The notes under the pieces were generated by a model, which was given only the letters and a program-made list of their open reading frames with translations, was not told where the DNA came from and ran no database searches. From Skeletonema tropicum (taxonomy: Eukaryota; Bacillariophyta; Thalassiosirophyceae; Thalassiosirales; Thalassiosiraceae), in assembly GCA_037178625.1 (NCBI GenBank), contig CM074129.1, positions 3,224,001 to 3,288,000 of the forward strand: a stretch of DNA of 64,000 bases, in the 5' to 3' direction. Of this stretch, positions 18,072 through 28,538 are shown one piece after another (within the stretch, counting starts at the first letter, position 1; every line of letters begins with the position of its first letter). The position numbers and the translations under genes were made by a program.

Positions 18072-19960
18072 TCACATGATGACTTCACTGCCGTGTTGGG
18101 ACTTTGATAGGCTAATCTGAATAGGTCGATAACGCGCTACATCTCTCTCATCTGTATCAGGCAACAAGTTTACACATGCCCGAATCATTCCTGCGAAGGT
18201 AGCACTGTCTGGTTCTGCGTGTGGAAACGACAAGAGAGCTTCCAGCACTCCTTCTGCTACATCATATGTTTCTTTCAGTGCAAGCTGCTGGCTCAATTTG
18301 ATGTCATCATCAAGTTCATCTTTGGGCACACCCACGCCACGTGCAAAGCTGCAGCAATTGATGACAGTGTTGAAATCTTTCGTTTCCGGTGTCACCGCCA
18401 AAGTGGTAGTAACACTACTATCCTTGCTACCCAGACCATTTTCAATATCTCTCATTTTATTTCGATTCAACTCACATGCCCGAATCATTCGAAACAATAT
18501 CTCTTCCACTTGTTTTGGTGCATCAATGTGATGACTCCACGCCCACGCAGACAGTGCAATCCTATATGACTCCGTAGTGGGTTCAATCTTGGGCTTGGTA
18601 CGTCGTACCGCCAGCAACTCCATCCAATTTAATAAATCAGTCACTTGTCGTGCCCTGTCGGCATTCGAAATATCACCCTTCCCCCGCCGCCGTACCAATT
18701 CAGCATGTGACTTCATAACAATATGAAAGCATTCCTCATCCGGCAATACCTCTTCTCCCAAATTATTCCCCGCTTTGGATATCGACAACATATGACGCAG
18801 TATCTCCTCGGCACGATCCGGTCCCTCCAACGTATGCGAGGCATGACCCCACGCATAAATCACACACTTGTACGTGTGCAAATTCGGCTGTACCTTGGAC
18901 AAACCAATCCCCTGCCAGGACGGTGCATCACTCGATTGATGATGATGAAGCTCTTGCATTAAATCCAATATACGCATTGCTCGTATGGCACTTGCCTTCG
19001 TTCCACCGCGTATCTGCGACCATCCCATTAGCACCTTGTTGAATACATTTGTATCTGGTTGTAATTCGGAATTGTAGTAGGGATAATAATCTTCTCGATT
19101 GGTTTCAGAGAGACGTTGGAGTTCCTCGTGTTTAGCCTGCATTCTCATGAGTAAGTCTTCGGCACGTTTGGCACAGTTGAAACCTACTTTGGTGGCGTCG
19201 GGGATGGCTTTACTATTGTTGTTGGTAGCACTACTTCCCTTGGAACTTTCTATGACAGCTGCTTGTGACCATGCTTCAATTGCCAGTGCATAGGATTGAT
19301 AATTTGGCTGGGGCAATAATGACGCAAATTGAGAAAAAGATGATGATGATGAAGATGACTGACGATGAATGAAGATTTTCCATCCAATTGAAGCAATCGT
19401 TGTGCACGTTCTGCGGCAATTTGTCCCTTTTTGGAGTAACACCAAGCAGAGATGCAGAGGTTGACAGTGTTGGGAGTAATCAAAATAGGTGGTGGTGCTG
19501 ATGATGATGATGTTTGTTGTGACGTAGCAACATCAGCCCACTCATCAAATATTTGCTGCTGTTCTACCCATAACTTTGCCAAGCACTCTTCTGCCTTGTA
19601 AGGTGCAATTAGTGGATTGTTTTTGATCCACTGATGAATTTGATCTTCTGCTTGCTGACGTGTATATTGGTGCTCTATGGATATATTATTGTTATTATTC
19701 GATGACGCCGTCAAATTATTGTGCTGAGCATTATTAGGCCTTGTTGATGAGGAGGAAGGCGAGTTGGAAAAATAGGCAGCCGCATCGAAGGATATTGTTG
19801 ACTGAGCACGGCAGTGGCTGTAGTGGGAATGATAATGAGATGATGTTGGGAATCCAACTTCTTCTTCGATGACGCCTACGGAATTCGTCTTCAGTGACAA
19901 TGATGATACCAGCACTCCTGGCCGGAAGCGCCGACTTATGCTACGCGATGCTGATAACAT
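18072..19960 (-). CDS. pentatricopeptide repeat protein, probable organelle RNA factor
   Basis: The gene starts at the ATG at 19960 with a basic, Ser-rich presequence (SASRSISRRFRPG) suited to mitochondrion or plastid. Helical repeats follow: ITPNTVNLCISAWCYSKKG, PQPNYQSYALAIEAWSQ, LQPDTNVFNKVLMGWSQ, VQPNLHTYKCVIYAWGHAS, IEPTTESYRIALSAWAWS and ETKDFNTVINCCSFARG, each with the PPR helix pattern and the Trp-rich style common in diatom PPR proteins. The two halves are in different frames. A 56-bp GT-AG intron at 19308-19363 (GTCAGT donor, CCCCAG acceptor, phase 0) would join them without loss; a one-base frame error near 19375 is the alternative. PPR proteins bind organelle RNA sequence-specifically in processing, stability or translation. 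Confidence 0.78.
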
Positions 19961-20304
19961 GCTGATGATGTTGTTGGCTCTCCATGTAGCTGCTTATCGT
20001 CATACCGAACTTTTGCGTCCACGTCGAGCCGTTGTCAGTTGTCATGAACACAATACCTACGTTCATGTTCTTGATTCCAGAGTTCCGAAGAATTGAAGTG
20101 CCAACGAAATTTTGCACCAAAATTTAAAAAGGGCATCGCTGACCATCGCCAAGATTCCAGATCGCACTGACGTCAATTCATGCGAAGCTGCGCACGCAGG
20201 CATGACATAACTTCCATGGCGTCGAACCCACTCCAGCCCGCCATATAGGACCACAATCAGCAATATACAAGCAACTCACTTACTCACTTCCTATCAAAAT
20301 CATC
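19961..20304. other. divergent promoter region between PPR and dehydrogenase genes
   Basis: 344 bp separate two divergent starts. It contains no credible coding frame and no repeat. Confidence 0.35.
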
Positions 20305-21263
20305 ATGACGAAAATCGGCTTCATCGGACTCGGAATAATGGGCGAAGGCATGGTCAACTGCCTCCTCAAAGATGGCATCGCCGGCACCCCAACAACCCCG
20401 CTACTAATCTGGAATCGAACAACCTCCAAATGCGACAATCTCAAAACATCCTCCCATCCAGACAAAACAATTGAAATCAAATCATCGGCAAAAGAAGTCG
20501 TGTCCAATTGTGACATTGTCTTTTCCATGCTATCCACTCCAGAGGCCAGTGCAGCTGTATTCGAATGATGCTACCTCCGGAACACTCGCGGGGGTATCCA
20601 GCAATTCGGTAATTATTGACTGTGCAACACTTGCCGAAAGTGATATGAAACGAATGAGTGATCAAGTGACTGCCAGGGGAGGCAAATTCTTAGAGGCACC
20701 TGTATCGGGATCCAAGGGTCCAGCGCATGGAGGGCAGCTCATCTTTCTCTGTGCAGGATCCAAGGAAGTGTTTGATAATGGTATAGTACAAAGTGCGCTC
20801 AATGCAATGGGAAAGGCTAATCACTACTTTGGAGAGGAGGTTGGAAAGGCCACACGTGCCAAGCTGGTGGTCAATTCATTAATGGGGACAATGATGGCGG
20901 CATTTGGAGAATCATTGGCGCTTGCGGAATCCCTTGATTTAGATGGATCAAAAATGCTGGAAGTTTATCAGTCAGGGAGCCATTGCAACTCCAATGTATG
21001 CACTAAAAGGACCAAAAATGCTCAAGAAGGATCATGCACCCAACTTTCCATTGTGTCATGCTCACAAGGATATGAAACTTGCTGTGGATGCTGCCAAGAG
21101 TGTAGGTGTGGAATATTCAGTGACGCAGGTGGCTGAGGAGACATTTCGCAAGGCAAGAGAAGATGATGAGCTCAATGTTGCCAATGAAGATTTTAGTGCT
21201 GTGTTTGAAAAGATTCATAAGGAATCGAAAAGTGAGTTTTCGAAGAATAGAAAGTTGGGTTGA
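20305..21263 (+). pseudogene. beta-hydroxyacid dehydrogenase (GLYR-like) with two frame breaks
   Basis: It starts MTKIGFIGLGIMGEGMV, the Rossmann GxGxMG motif of the 3-hydroxyisobutyrate/glyoxylate reductase family. Conserved blocks follow in order: FSMLSTPEA, FLEAPVSGSKGPAHGGQL (substrate loop), GKATRAKLVVNSLMG with the catalytic Lys, and GAIATPMYALKGPKM in the C-terminal helical domain. The pattern LEAPVSGSK and the GAIATPM block point to the glyoxylate/succinic semialdehyde reductase branch. The frame breaks once near 20565 (after AAVFE) and once near 20972, where one extra base precedes the GAIATPM block. The rest is undamaged over 959 bp and the stop lies at the family's usual end (about 319 residues). 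Recent inactivation or two single-base sequence errors; no intron consensus fits. Confidence 0.75.
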
Positions 21264-21400
21264 AACATACATTCACGCTACAATACTTATAGTAGAAATA
21301 TGAATACGTCATAACTATTTTACAACAAGTTGTTGCGAAAGACAAGTGTGTGTGACAGCATTGAATTCTCCAGTTATCATCAAATCCAATTCAATGATAA

Positions 21401-23953
21401 TTAGGAATTTTGTTGCTTCTTCATGCGAATGGCAAGAGCACGTTTACGGTTCTCTTCCATTCTACGTTTTTGCTCCGCAGTCAATGTGGGTGACACACTG
21501 GCTGCAGATGGTGGAGTTGGGTAGGGATTATTGGTTCGTTGTTGGTGATGGTTGTGTTGATGGTTGGGTACCGGGCTAACTCGCTGTTGGAACTGTGGTG
21601 GCGGTGGTGGACGAGGTTGGTATTGCTGCTGCTGTCGATTATAGGGATTCCCCGCGTAAGACGATGGTGGTTGGCGTTGACTCGAGTAGGGATTTCGATT
21701 ATTGGTGGGAGTAATACCACCACCGCGTGCTTGATTCTGTGTTGTTGTTGGTGGTGGATTTGGGGCTACAAATGGATCGGCAAGATCTCCAATTCCATCA
21801 AAGTTGTTCAAATTATTTTCCTTTCCATTTCTTTTTGGATTGGGAGCACCGCCATTCAACAAACGATAAAACTCCTTCACTTTTGGATGAGCGCGAAAAG
21901 CCTTCTCAGAGAAGCCACGCAACGTTAGCAAACTGAGTTCTGTTGCTCTGCTGAGAGCAACGTATGCTTGTCCATACTCAAAGACTCCTGCCAAATTCAC
22001 AGTGAGGTTGGGTATTGTCATGCCCTGACTCTTGTGCACACTGATAGACCATGCAGGCCGAAGTGGAATCTGCACTCTTGAGCTGACAGTTTGATCACCC
22101 ATTTTATTCGTCCACTCCTCGGGATGGATGACGAATTCATTGTCATCCTCGCTACTACCATCTCCATCTATGGAACTATCCTTCCCTACAGCTCGAATAG
22201 AATCAAATCTAACGACAGGTAACTCCATTTTCTTAAAGCCGGTGGGTAACTCACTTTGATTGTGTGGCCGTTGGAATCTCACTACAACTCCCCGGCTACC
22301 ATTGGCTAACCCTTTCTCCAAATCAATATTCTTGAGCAACATGACCTGAGCTCCTACCTTTAGCTCCAGTGTTGCAGGTGCCTGGCAATGCTTCAACTGT
22401 GCCTTGTAAGTGTCATTCATCGCTCTGTCTCTTGCCGAAAATGAACGAACATCTCCTGGCAAATGGTTCATCTCACGCTGGTTGGCCTTGTCGACCTCCC
22501 TGTTTCGACACTCCAACAAAGTTGGCTTGATCTGCTCTCCCTCTCCCGACCTTTTTGCAAAGGCAGCAGCAGGCAATACACTATGACGTCGCAATACCTC
22601 TGCCGACTTGGCTGATAGCTCTCCAATCCTAGCTTCGTCCAAAATATTCATCAAAGTCTGATCCCCACGTTGACGAAACACCTGTGTCAGCAATACCGAA
22701 CACTTGATCACCTCAGACCAGCACTTTGCTTCAAATGCAAACCCATCCTTACTCAACTCCACCGGGGGCAACTGAAAAAAGTCTCCACAAACCACCAACT
22801 GCACTCCACCAAACGGACGTCGATCATTCCTAGCCCGCGACGCAATGAATGACAATTTATCCAAAAAACTCCCCGCCATCATGGACACCTCATCAATCAC
22901 CAATATATCCACCTCCCTCCATCGTTGTTTTGTGTATTCATTACCCATGACCCGCTTGGCCATATCAGCCATCGATCCATTCCCCGCCCCCACTCCACCA
23001 AAACTGTGGATGGTTATCCCGCCGACATTGCAGGCGGCCACACCGGTCGTTGCCGTAACAATAATATTCCTTGGTTTCCCATTATTCTTTCCTCCAACGC
23101 CATCCGCATTGGCTTTGAGCAAGGTCGATAACACATGAGACTTGCCTGATCCAGCTGGACCAGTGAAGAATGTCGAATGGCCCGAAAGTATCGATTCCAC
23201 CACGCGGCATTGCTCCTCGTTGAGTGTGGAACGCAAATTATTTGGTAATTTGACCGTAATTGGTGGAGGATTGAGAAGTGACTTTAGAAAATCTTCATTT
23301 TGGAATAATGATACGTCATTGTCATTGCTGTTGGAAGAATTGTCTTTGCCGTTGTTGCTATTGAATCCTCCTCTTCCTCCTCCTGCGCTTTGCTGATTAT
23401 TGTACGGATTGTCGCACGGCAATGTGCCAACACGGGCGGCTGCTCCACGGTAATCAGCCACGCGTATCGATCGAGATGGCAATTTTCCATTATTTTGCTG
23501 CTCATTACGAGAAGAATATTGATGTTGTCGAGTTGGCTGTTGCGGCGGCTGCGGCTGTTGTAGTGAATTACTACCATGATTATTGTTGTCGTGCGGCACA
23601 CCAACGACTTGTCCTTCGGCGGTGATGTTATTTCGATTGAGCGCTCCGCTTGCACGCCATGATGAACGACCACCAGCACGGGCCTCGTAAGTGCCCCAGT
23701 CGCTGTCGTAGGAGGATCGTTTGCGTGAGGTGGAGTTCCTGCTGAGCCATTCCCCGCTCATGGTGAAGGTGGTTACTCTGTGATAGCTTCCACTTCCCAC
23801 TTCCGTCGTGTCGTGATTGTCGTGATTTGTCGTGATTTGCGGAGGTTGGAGGTTTGATTGTTTTTGGCTTTTTCTGCGAAACCGGAAATCCGAAACCTGG
23901 CAGTAAATATAGGTGGCAATGGCCAAGCAATGGTGTAAGCAGACAGACAGCAT
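21401..23953 (-). CDS. PIF1: PIF1-family 5'-3' DNA helicase
   Basis: 850 residues from the first ATG at 23953; a second good candidate start is at 23761 (MSGEWLSRN). The N-terminal 240 residues are Asn/Gln/Ser-rich and disordered. The helicase core carries LNEEQCRVVESILSG, Walker A GPAGSGKSHVL (about residue 265), VTATTGVAACNVGG, Walker B ILVIDEVSMM (about 352), VCGDFFQLPPV, the middle LTQVFRQRGD and the late motifs AWSISVHKSQGMTIPNL and QAYVALSRATEL. The C-terminal 150 residues are Pro/Gln/Asn-rich. PIF1 helicases unwind G-quadruplexes and R-loops and act at telomeres and in mitochondria. It is a full, intact gene and unrelated to the dead helicase at 50.9-52.1 kb. Confidence 0.92.
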   Translation of the reverse strand: MLSVCLHHCLAIATYIYCQVSDFRFRRKSQKQSNLQPPQITTNHDNHDTTEVGSGSYHRVTTFTMSGEWLSRNSTSRKRSSYDSDWGTYEARAGGRSSWRASGALNRNNITAEGQVVGVPHDNNNHGSNSLQQPQPPQQPTRQHQYSSRNEQQNNGKLPSRSIRVADYRGAAARVGTLPCDNPYNNQQSAGGGRGGFNSNNGKDNSSNSNDNDVSLFQNEDFLKSLLNPPPITVKLPNNLRSTLNEEQCRVVESILSGHSTFFTGPAGSGKSHVLSTLLKANADGVGGKNNGKPRNIIVTATTGVAACNVGGITIHSFGGVGAGNGSMADMAKRVMGNEYTKQRWREVDILVIDEVSMMAGSFLDKLSFIASRARNDRRPFGGVQLVVCGDFFQLPPVELSKDGFAFEAKCWSEVIKCSVLLTQVFRQRGDQTLMNILDEARIGELSAKSAEVLRRHSVLPAAAFAKRSGEGEQIKPTLLECRNREVDKANQREMNHLPGDVRSFSARDRAMNDTYKAQLKHCQAPATLELKVGAQVMLLKNIDLEKGLANGSRGVVVRFQRPHNQSELPTGFKKMELPVVRFDSIRAVGKDSSIDGDGSSEDDNEFVIHPEEWTNKMGDQTVSSRVQIPLRPAWSISVHKSQGMTIPNLTVNLAGVFEYGQAYVALSRATELSLLTLRGFSEKAFRAHPKVKEFYRLLNGGAPNPKRNGKENNLNNFDGIGDLADPFVAPNPPPTTTQNQARGGGITPTNNRNPYSSQRQPPSSYAGNPYNRQQQQYQPRPPPPPQFQQRVSPVPNHQHNHHQQRTNNPYPTPPSAASVSPTLTAEQKRRMEENRKRALAIRMKKQQNS

Positions 23954-24249
23954 CTATAATCTCTAGAGATACAATAGTAGAAGTAATAACGCCGCTCATG
24001 GTGGAGAACACGCTCGTGCGGGTCTCCCATTGGCTCTATTATTTATCAAAATTCTTCACACCGGCACGCGTCGGCGTTAGTAGACCGCTATGCCTGTGGA
24101 TTCATTGCATCACGAAAAATTGTCTTCGAGGAGACACATGTTGTATCTTCGTACTTCTCCCTATTTTCTTGCACCGCTCTCAACTAGCAGACTATGATAA
24201 CGTTCCTCGGAAGGGGGGTGACTGTCAAAGAAAGAAAGCAAACCCTGTC

Positions 24250-25467
24250 CTATTCGATGCTGCTTGTTTCCCACTCTCCACAGTCAGCTAGATGCATCCG
24301 GTGGAAAACTCGACTTGCTGACTTGGTATCAAAACAAGCCATTGCACAGAGTTTGATTCCTAGTTCATCGGCCTCTCGTTCGTCGTTACGGCTGAATTCG
24401 GCTCCAATGGCATGCCTCACTGATGCTAAAAATGTCATGAATGCAAGCGAAAGCAAACCTTCGGTAGGGTCCAGACTTAGCAATAGAATCTCAGCTGTTC
24501 TGAAAAAGACCTCAAATGAATTGCGATTCGAAGAGTGGCCGAGTATAAGATGTGAAACTTCATGTCCCAAAGTAAGCGCCATCTCATCATCTGATTCGAT
24601 GAAAGTTTCAATCATTGATGTGGTGATGAATATCCGATGCGGCAAGATTTCACTCACAAATGCATTTGGGATAGCCGAGGGAATGAGCACAAACTTCCAT
24701 GCATCCCCTTCCATATGTCTTGCAGCCTTTGTCCACTGTTCCACCTCTTCGTTCTTTTCCAAAGCTTCGTACAATCTGTTTTCGTCTTCCTGCACTTCAG
24801 GTGGTAACTGTTTCACTGCTTCTCGAACAACCTCTGCCAGTTTTGATTTTACATATGAACGAGCAACTTTGATTATCTTCTCCCCCACCTTCGCCACATC
24901 ACGTAGCATTACCATTCGATGGTGATATTCCCTATACCGTTCATCATCCTTCTGAGCACGAAACATTTGAAATTTTTCTCGAAATCTTGATAGCACAGTT
25001 CGCCAGTCTTCTCCCTCATGTGCAATTAACACCATCTCAAGATCTTCAGGTGAGGTACAACCAACGCCGGCTAGGACTGTTTGGAGTATTTTAGCCTCCA
25101 TGACTTCCTTTTCCCTCGCGAAATCCATAATGCCTTGCTGATATCCGATTCCATATACTGACAACACTAGGGCGGGTATTCGAACGTAATAGGCAATCCT
25201 CGCAATACGCCTCCATCTATCTGATGTTGTATTTCTACTGATCTCTTTATTAGCTGATGAAGTGGATGTTGAAAAGCGATGGTAGGGTAGTGCTATCCTT
25301 CGTCGCCATAGAGTGCCGCAGCTGTGCAAGTTGTGGTGCCGATGAAACATATGAGCAGAAGAACGTGAAATACTATGAGATGATTGTGAAAGTAACGCCG
25401 TTTTTGGATGCAGCGATGCCATGCTTCTCGTTGACATCAACAGGAAACTCCTCTGAAACATTGCCAT
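24250..25467 (-). CDS. OMA1: OMA1-like M48 zinc metalloprotease, mitochondrial
   Basis: A 405-residue single-exon protein. The first 80 residues are basic and Ser-rich without acids (mitochondrial presequence), followed by a membrane segment at about 100-118 (YYVRIPALVLSVYGIGYQQG). The catalytic motif HEVSH in LTLGHEVSHLILGHSS is at about residue 302; the third ligand motif is EREADELGIKL near 373. The region between contains ILPHRIFITTSMIE and AFVSEI as in Oma1/M48C peptidases. Oma1 cleaves OPA1-type dynamins and stress targets in the inner membrane. The gene lies head to tail behind PIF1 with about 300 bp between them and is divergent from the next gene. Confidence 0.85.
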   Translation of the reverse strand: MAMFQRSFLLMSTRSMASLHPKTALLSQSSHSISRSSAHMFHRHHNLHSCGTLWRRRIALPYHRFSTSTSSANKEISRNTTSDRWRRIARIAYYVRIPALVLSVYGIGYQQGIMDFAREKEVMEAKILQTVLAGVGCTSPEDLEMVLIAHEGEDWRTVLSRFREKFQMFRAQKDDERYREYHHRMVMLRDVAKVGEKIIKVARSYVKSKLAEVVREAVKQLPPEVQEDENRLYEALEKNEEVEQWTKAARHMEGDAWKFVLIPSAIPNAFVSEILPHRIFITTSMIETFIESDDEMALTLGHEVSHLILGHSSNRNSFEVFFRTAEILLLSLDPTEGLLSLAFMTFLASVRHAIGAEFSRNDEREADELGIKLCAMACFDTKSASRVFHRMHLADCGEWETSSIE

Positions 25468-25929
25468 CGTTTCAGTTTATTTGCTTTGGACAGCGTAATT
25501 CTCATAAGAGTATGGCAATCGGGCGCAGACTAGATGATGATGAAGATGTGTACCATAACTTGAGACTTGAGACTTGATGGGGAGGAGCGAGAGGCTGCGC
25601 GTGGAGCAGGTTGTGTTTTTCCTGCCGGTGCCTGCTTTTTCGGGCTCCATTTTCCTCTCTCTTTGCCCCCGTAATTTGATACTGCCACCTGCCTAACAAG
25701 AAGCTGTCATTCTCTTGTCTTGGGGGAGTTCTTGGGGCAAGGGAAAGATCTCCCCGCAATGCAAGGATCCCTCCCTCTCTTAAGTAGGCAGGAACACCGA
25801 CAATAAGCTAAGTACGAATCAAGTACTTATGTACTGAGAGCAGAGCAGGAGCGAGGAGCGAGAACACTACTTCTTATTGCAGGACAAGGCAATGTAATGG
25901 ACAGTTCGTAAGCAACTTAACTATTTATC
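25468..25929. other. divergent promoter region
   Basis: 462 bp between the OMA1-like gene and the next plus-strand gene. It contains GC-mixed sequence with Pyr-rich tracts near 25640-25670; frames found here do not look coding. Confidence 0.35.
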
Positions 25930-26778
25930 ATGACGCAGAGTAAGAATGACAAGAGCACTATCATTAGCAGCGTTATCTACATAATTGCGTCACTTCATCA
26001 TCATTCCGTTTTTAGTTACTCCTACAATACATTACCGCATCACCCTCGATATGATGGAAGAAGTCGGTCACCACTCAAATCGAGGCGCAAGTTCATCATC
26101 TTCACCACGACTTCAATTCTGTCTCCATTAACAATGCCTCTTGTCGATCGAAATGCATGTGCGGTTGAGGATGAATACTGCAATATAAACACCACAAAAG
26201 AGATAGCACAATACATAAACAAGTATGCAAATCAACACTTCCTACGCTCAGTAATAGAATCGGATTTTAACTTTCTCTACCGAGGCCTTTCTCCAGATGC
26301 CGACAGGCAGCTTGTAGACAAAAATAGCAGCGGACTTGTTATTACAGATGAACCATTTGATCTACTTGATGTTGAAACTTATGGATCTACTGCAGCTGCA
26401 TCGTACTTTCAAAGTTTAGAGGTACAAATGAATGCGAACGGGTTATCAATCAGGCCAAGTAACAGTCACATAGGCTCGACTTGCCCACTAGAAGCTGCGA
26501 AATGGGGTACAGCTGTATCTATATGGCCACTGGGTGAGGTAAATGTCCAGTTTGCGTGGATGGAAAGAGGAGGTTTGTTTTGGCCAATCCCAAAGTCATC
26601 CAAGTCAAGAGCCATTGCGTATAGTGATGGCACAAACAAAACTGACGACCAAAGATTGTCCGATGCTCTACGAGGAGATGCATGGGAGATAATGTTCCGA
26701 GCTGACAATGGTTTCCTTGCAGTACCAGCTGCAGTCGATGATGAATTGAAAGAAATATTGAGGCAGTATTGTAACTAG
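25930..26778 (+). CDS. organelle-targeted protein of unknown function
   Basis: 282 residues, no intron. The N-terminus has a hydrophobic signal segment (STIISSVIYIIASLHHHSVFSY), a basic stretch with KSRRKFIIFTTTSIL, which resembles a twin-arginine-like second signal, then a mature start near CAVEDEYCN. The mature part contains PFDLLDVETYGS, WPLGEVNVQFAWMERGG and RGDAWEIMFRADNGFLAVP. I do not recognise a domain. The two-step presequence suggests plastid lumen or another membrane-enclosed compartment. It is convergent with the MFS gene, with 34 bp between stop codons. Confidence 0.7.
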   Translation: MTQSKNDKSTIISSVIYIIASLHHHSVFSYSYNTLPHHPRYDGRSRSPLKSRRKFIIFTTTSILSPLTMPLVDRNACAVEDEYCNINTTKEIAQYINKYANQHFLRSVIESDFNFLYRGLSPDADRQLVDKNSSGLVITDEPFDLLDVETYGSTAAASYFQSLEVQMNANGLSIRPSNSHIGSTCPLEAAKWGTAVSIWPLGEVNVQFAWMERGGLFWPIPKSSKSRAIAYSDGTNKTDDQRLSDALRGDAWEIMFRADNGFLAVPAAVDDELKEILRQYCN

Positions 26779-26812
26779 TATTGTAGCCACATGATGAAAG
26801 AGAGTCTTCTTT

Positions 26813-28267
26813 TTACATAATTTTCTTTACTTCCTTCCTTTCGTCACGACTCACAGATAGAACAAATCTATCGTAGCTCCACGTCGTGAAGAAAAACAAA
26901 AACGTATAAATTCCAACTACTGCCAATAACGGTGCATCTTTCCCGAGGTAATGAGATACAGTTCCTCCCAAGAGTGGTCCTACCATTCCAGACGCACTCT
27001 CAGATGCTTGCAGTATTCCAAACAATTTACCTATTTCGTTGCTTGGAGCTATGGATCCTGTATCTGCTGTGATAACAGTATTCAGCACACCTAGTGCATT
27101 AATGATAAAGAGGAATGATGCATACACAACGAGCAAGTTATCGGTGTGAAACGCAATGTACCTCCCAAATCCCAGCATCGTGCAACAAATCATGATTCCA
27201 TAAACTTTGCCATTTGCTCCCAATGCATTTATCATGCGCTTGGCAACGAATCCCTGCGAGAGCGCATAGGTTATGCCAATAAAGCTCATGAATCTTGCGT
27301 GGTCCGACGGTCCAAATTGAAATCGTGCTTTGAGCGAGGCAGGCCAGATTGTATTGAAGATGTGAAATGCCAAGGCCATGTTTAGTCTGATGACAAGAAG
27401 AGTCATTGCTGCCCGAGTCTTGGGACTTTGTAATTTGATCATTTTTGAAAGAGTGAATTCGTTGCTTTGTTGCGTTTCGCCACTGTTGGTCTCTTCCTTG
27501 CACAATCGTGTGCTAGATTGAAGTGGTAGCGGAATGCTACAAACAGAAGCTCCAGATACTAAAATGCAAAATATTGCGATGTAAGAAGCGGATTGAAAAC
27601 TTGGATTAACTCCTGCAGCGAACATAGGTCCAGCCATGAACGATAAGCCAACAGTCATTCCCAATTTTCCAACAGAACTTGACCTCGATGGAATCGATTC
27701 TGCGCATTCCTCAGCCTCGTTTTCCATATTGTTTTTGGCATCATCGAAATCATTGTGATACTCAGATAGAAGAGATTTAAACACATCGAAATTGTGTTGT
27801 AGAAAGGCACCAGGTATCATACTGAGCCACAATCCGGTAAGAGAATCATCCAGCGCAATGATGCATCCAAGCAATGATGCAATGATACCCAAAAGTAAAC
27901 AACCTCGCCTTCCGCTGCTATTTCCGCCCTTCCCAACGGATCCGAGTGTTTTGGCCAGAAATGAATCGTTTCTGTCCGAGAGTCGACCAATCAAAGCAGT
28001 GCCTACTAACCCCAGAGCACCACGGACCGACGTCATCGACCCGTAGCATAGCGCGTCACAACCCAACTCGTCTCTCCTGCTTTGCATTTGAGGAAATGTC
28101 AAAGAAAGCCCACAGATGAGAAAGAAGATTGATATGCATGAAACGAAAGTGCCAGTCACCAACGATTGCCTCGCTTCACTACTGCGACAGGTTTTACTAT
28201 GTTCATCGTGACGACCACAATCATCCGCAGAATCCGCAACCATCTCAACAATTATTGGCTTGCACAT
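26813..28267 (-). CDS. major facilitator superfamily transporter
   Basis: 484 residues with about 12 hydrophobic segments. TM1 is SCISIFFLICGLSLTFP; the loop after TM2 has the MFS signature style GTALIGRLSDRND, and a long polar loop (NDFDDAKNNMENEAEECAE) separates the halves. TM segments with GPMFAAGVNPSF, SFIGITYALSQGFVAKR and GKLFGILQASESASGMVGP match the MFS_1 tetracycline/multidrug-type layout. The substrate cannot be inferred. Start ATG at 28267. Confidence 0.8.
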   Translation of the reverse strand: MCKPIIVEMVADSADDCGRHDEHSKTCRSSEARQSLVTGTFVSCISIFFLICGLSLTFPQMQSRRDELGCDALCYGSMTSVRGALGLVGTALIGRLSDRNDSFLAKTLGSVGKGGNSSGRRGCLLLGIIASLLGCIIALDDSLTGLWLSMIPGAFLQHNFDVFKSLLSEYHNDFDDAKNNMENEAEECAESIPSRSSSVGKLGMTVGLSFMAGPMFAAGVNPSFQSASYIAIFCILVSGASVCSIPLPLQSSTRLCKEETNSGETQQSNEFTLSKMIKLQSPKTRAAMTLLVIRLNMALAFHIFNTIWPASLKARFQFGPSDHARFMSFIGITYALSQGFVAKRMINALGANGKVYGIMICCTMLGFGRYIAFHTDNLLVVYASFLFIINALGVLNTVITADTGSIAPSNEIGKLFGILQASESASGMVGPLLGGTVSHYLGKDAPLLAVVGIYTFLFFFTTWSYDRFVLSVSRDERKEVKKIM

Positions 28268-28538
28268 TTTATAAAAGAGAGGATATGTTGTAATGAGTAA
28301 TGAGATTACTGCTTTTGTATTCTTTATGACAATTCAGTGGAAGGATGTTTGAATGATGCACAAGCCATGACAAAAGAGCATGTTGTTCTCAGCTCAGTGT
28401 GAAGTGGCATGAAGGGGTTGGTGCGGTGGAGCAAAATAATGCTGAGTAAGACTTCAGGTATTGTAGAACTGTTTTGTGTATTATTCCTACCGTACAATCG
28501 CTGTTTTGGCCGTAGCTATAGAGTCTCGATTCCCAACG

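Noticed and set aside
20560..20640. Intron to rescue the dehydrogenase frame
   Set aside because: GT-AG pairs in this stretch would remove the conserved region or lead to a stop; a one-base shift explains it better.
21539..21928. 129-codon plus-strand Trp/Leu-rich frame
   Set aside because: It is antisense to the Pro/Gln/Asn-rich C-terminus of the PIF1 helicase.
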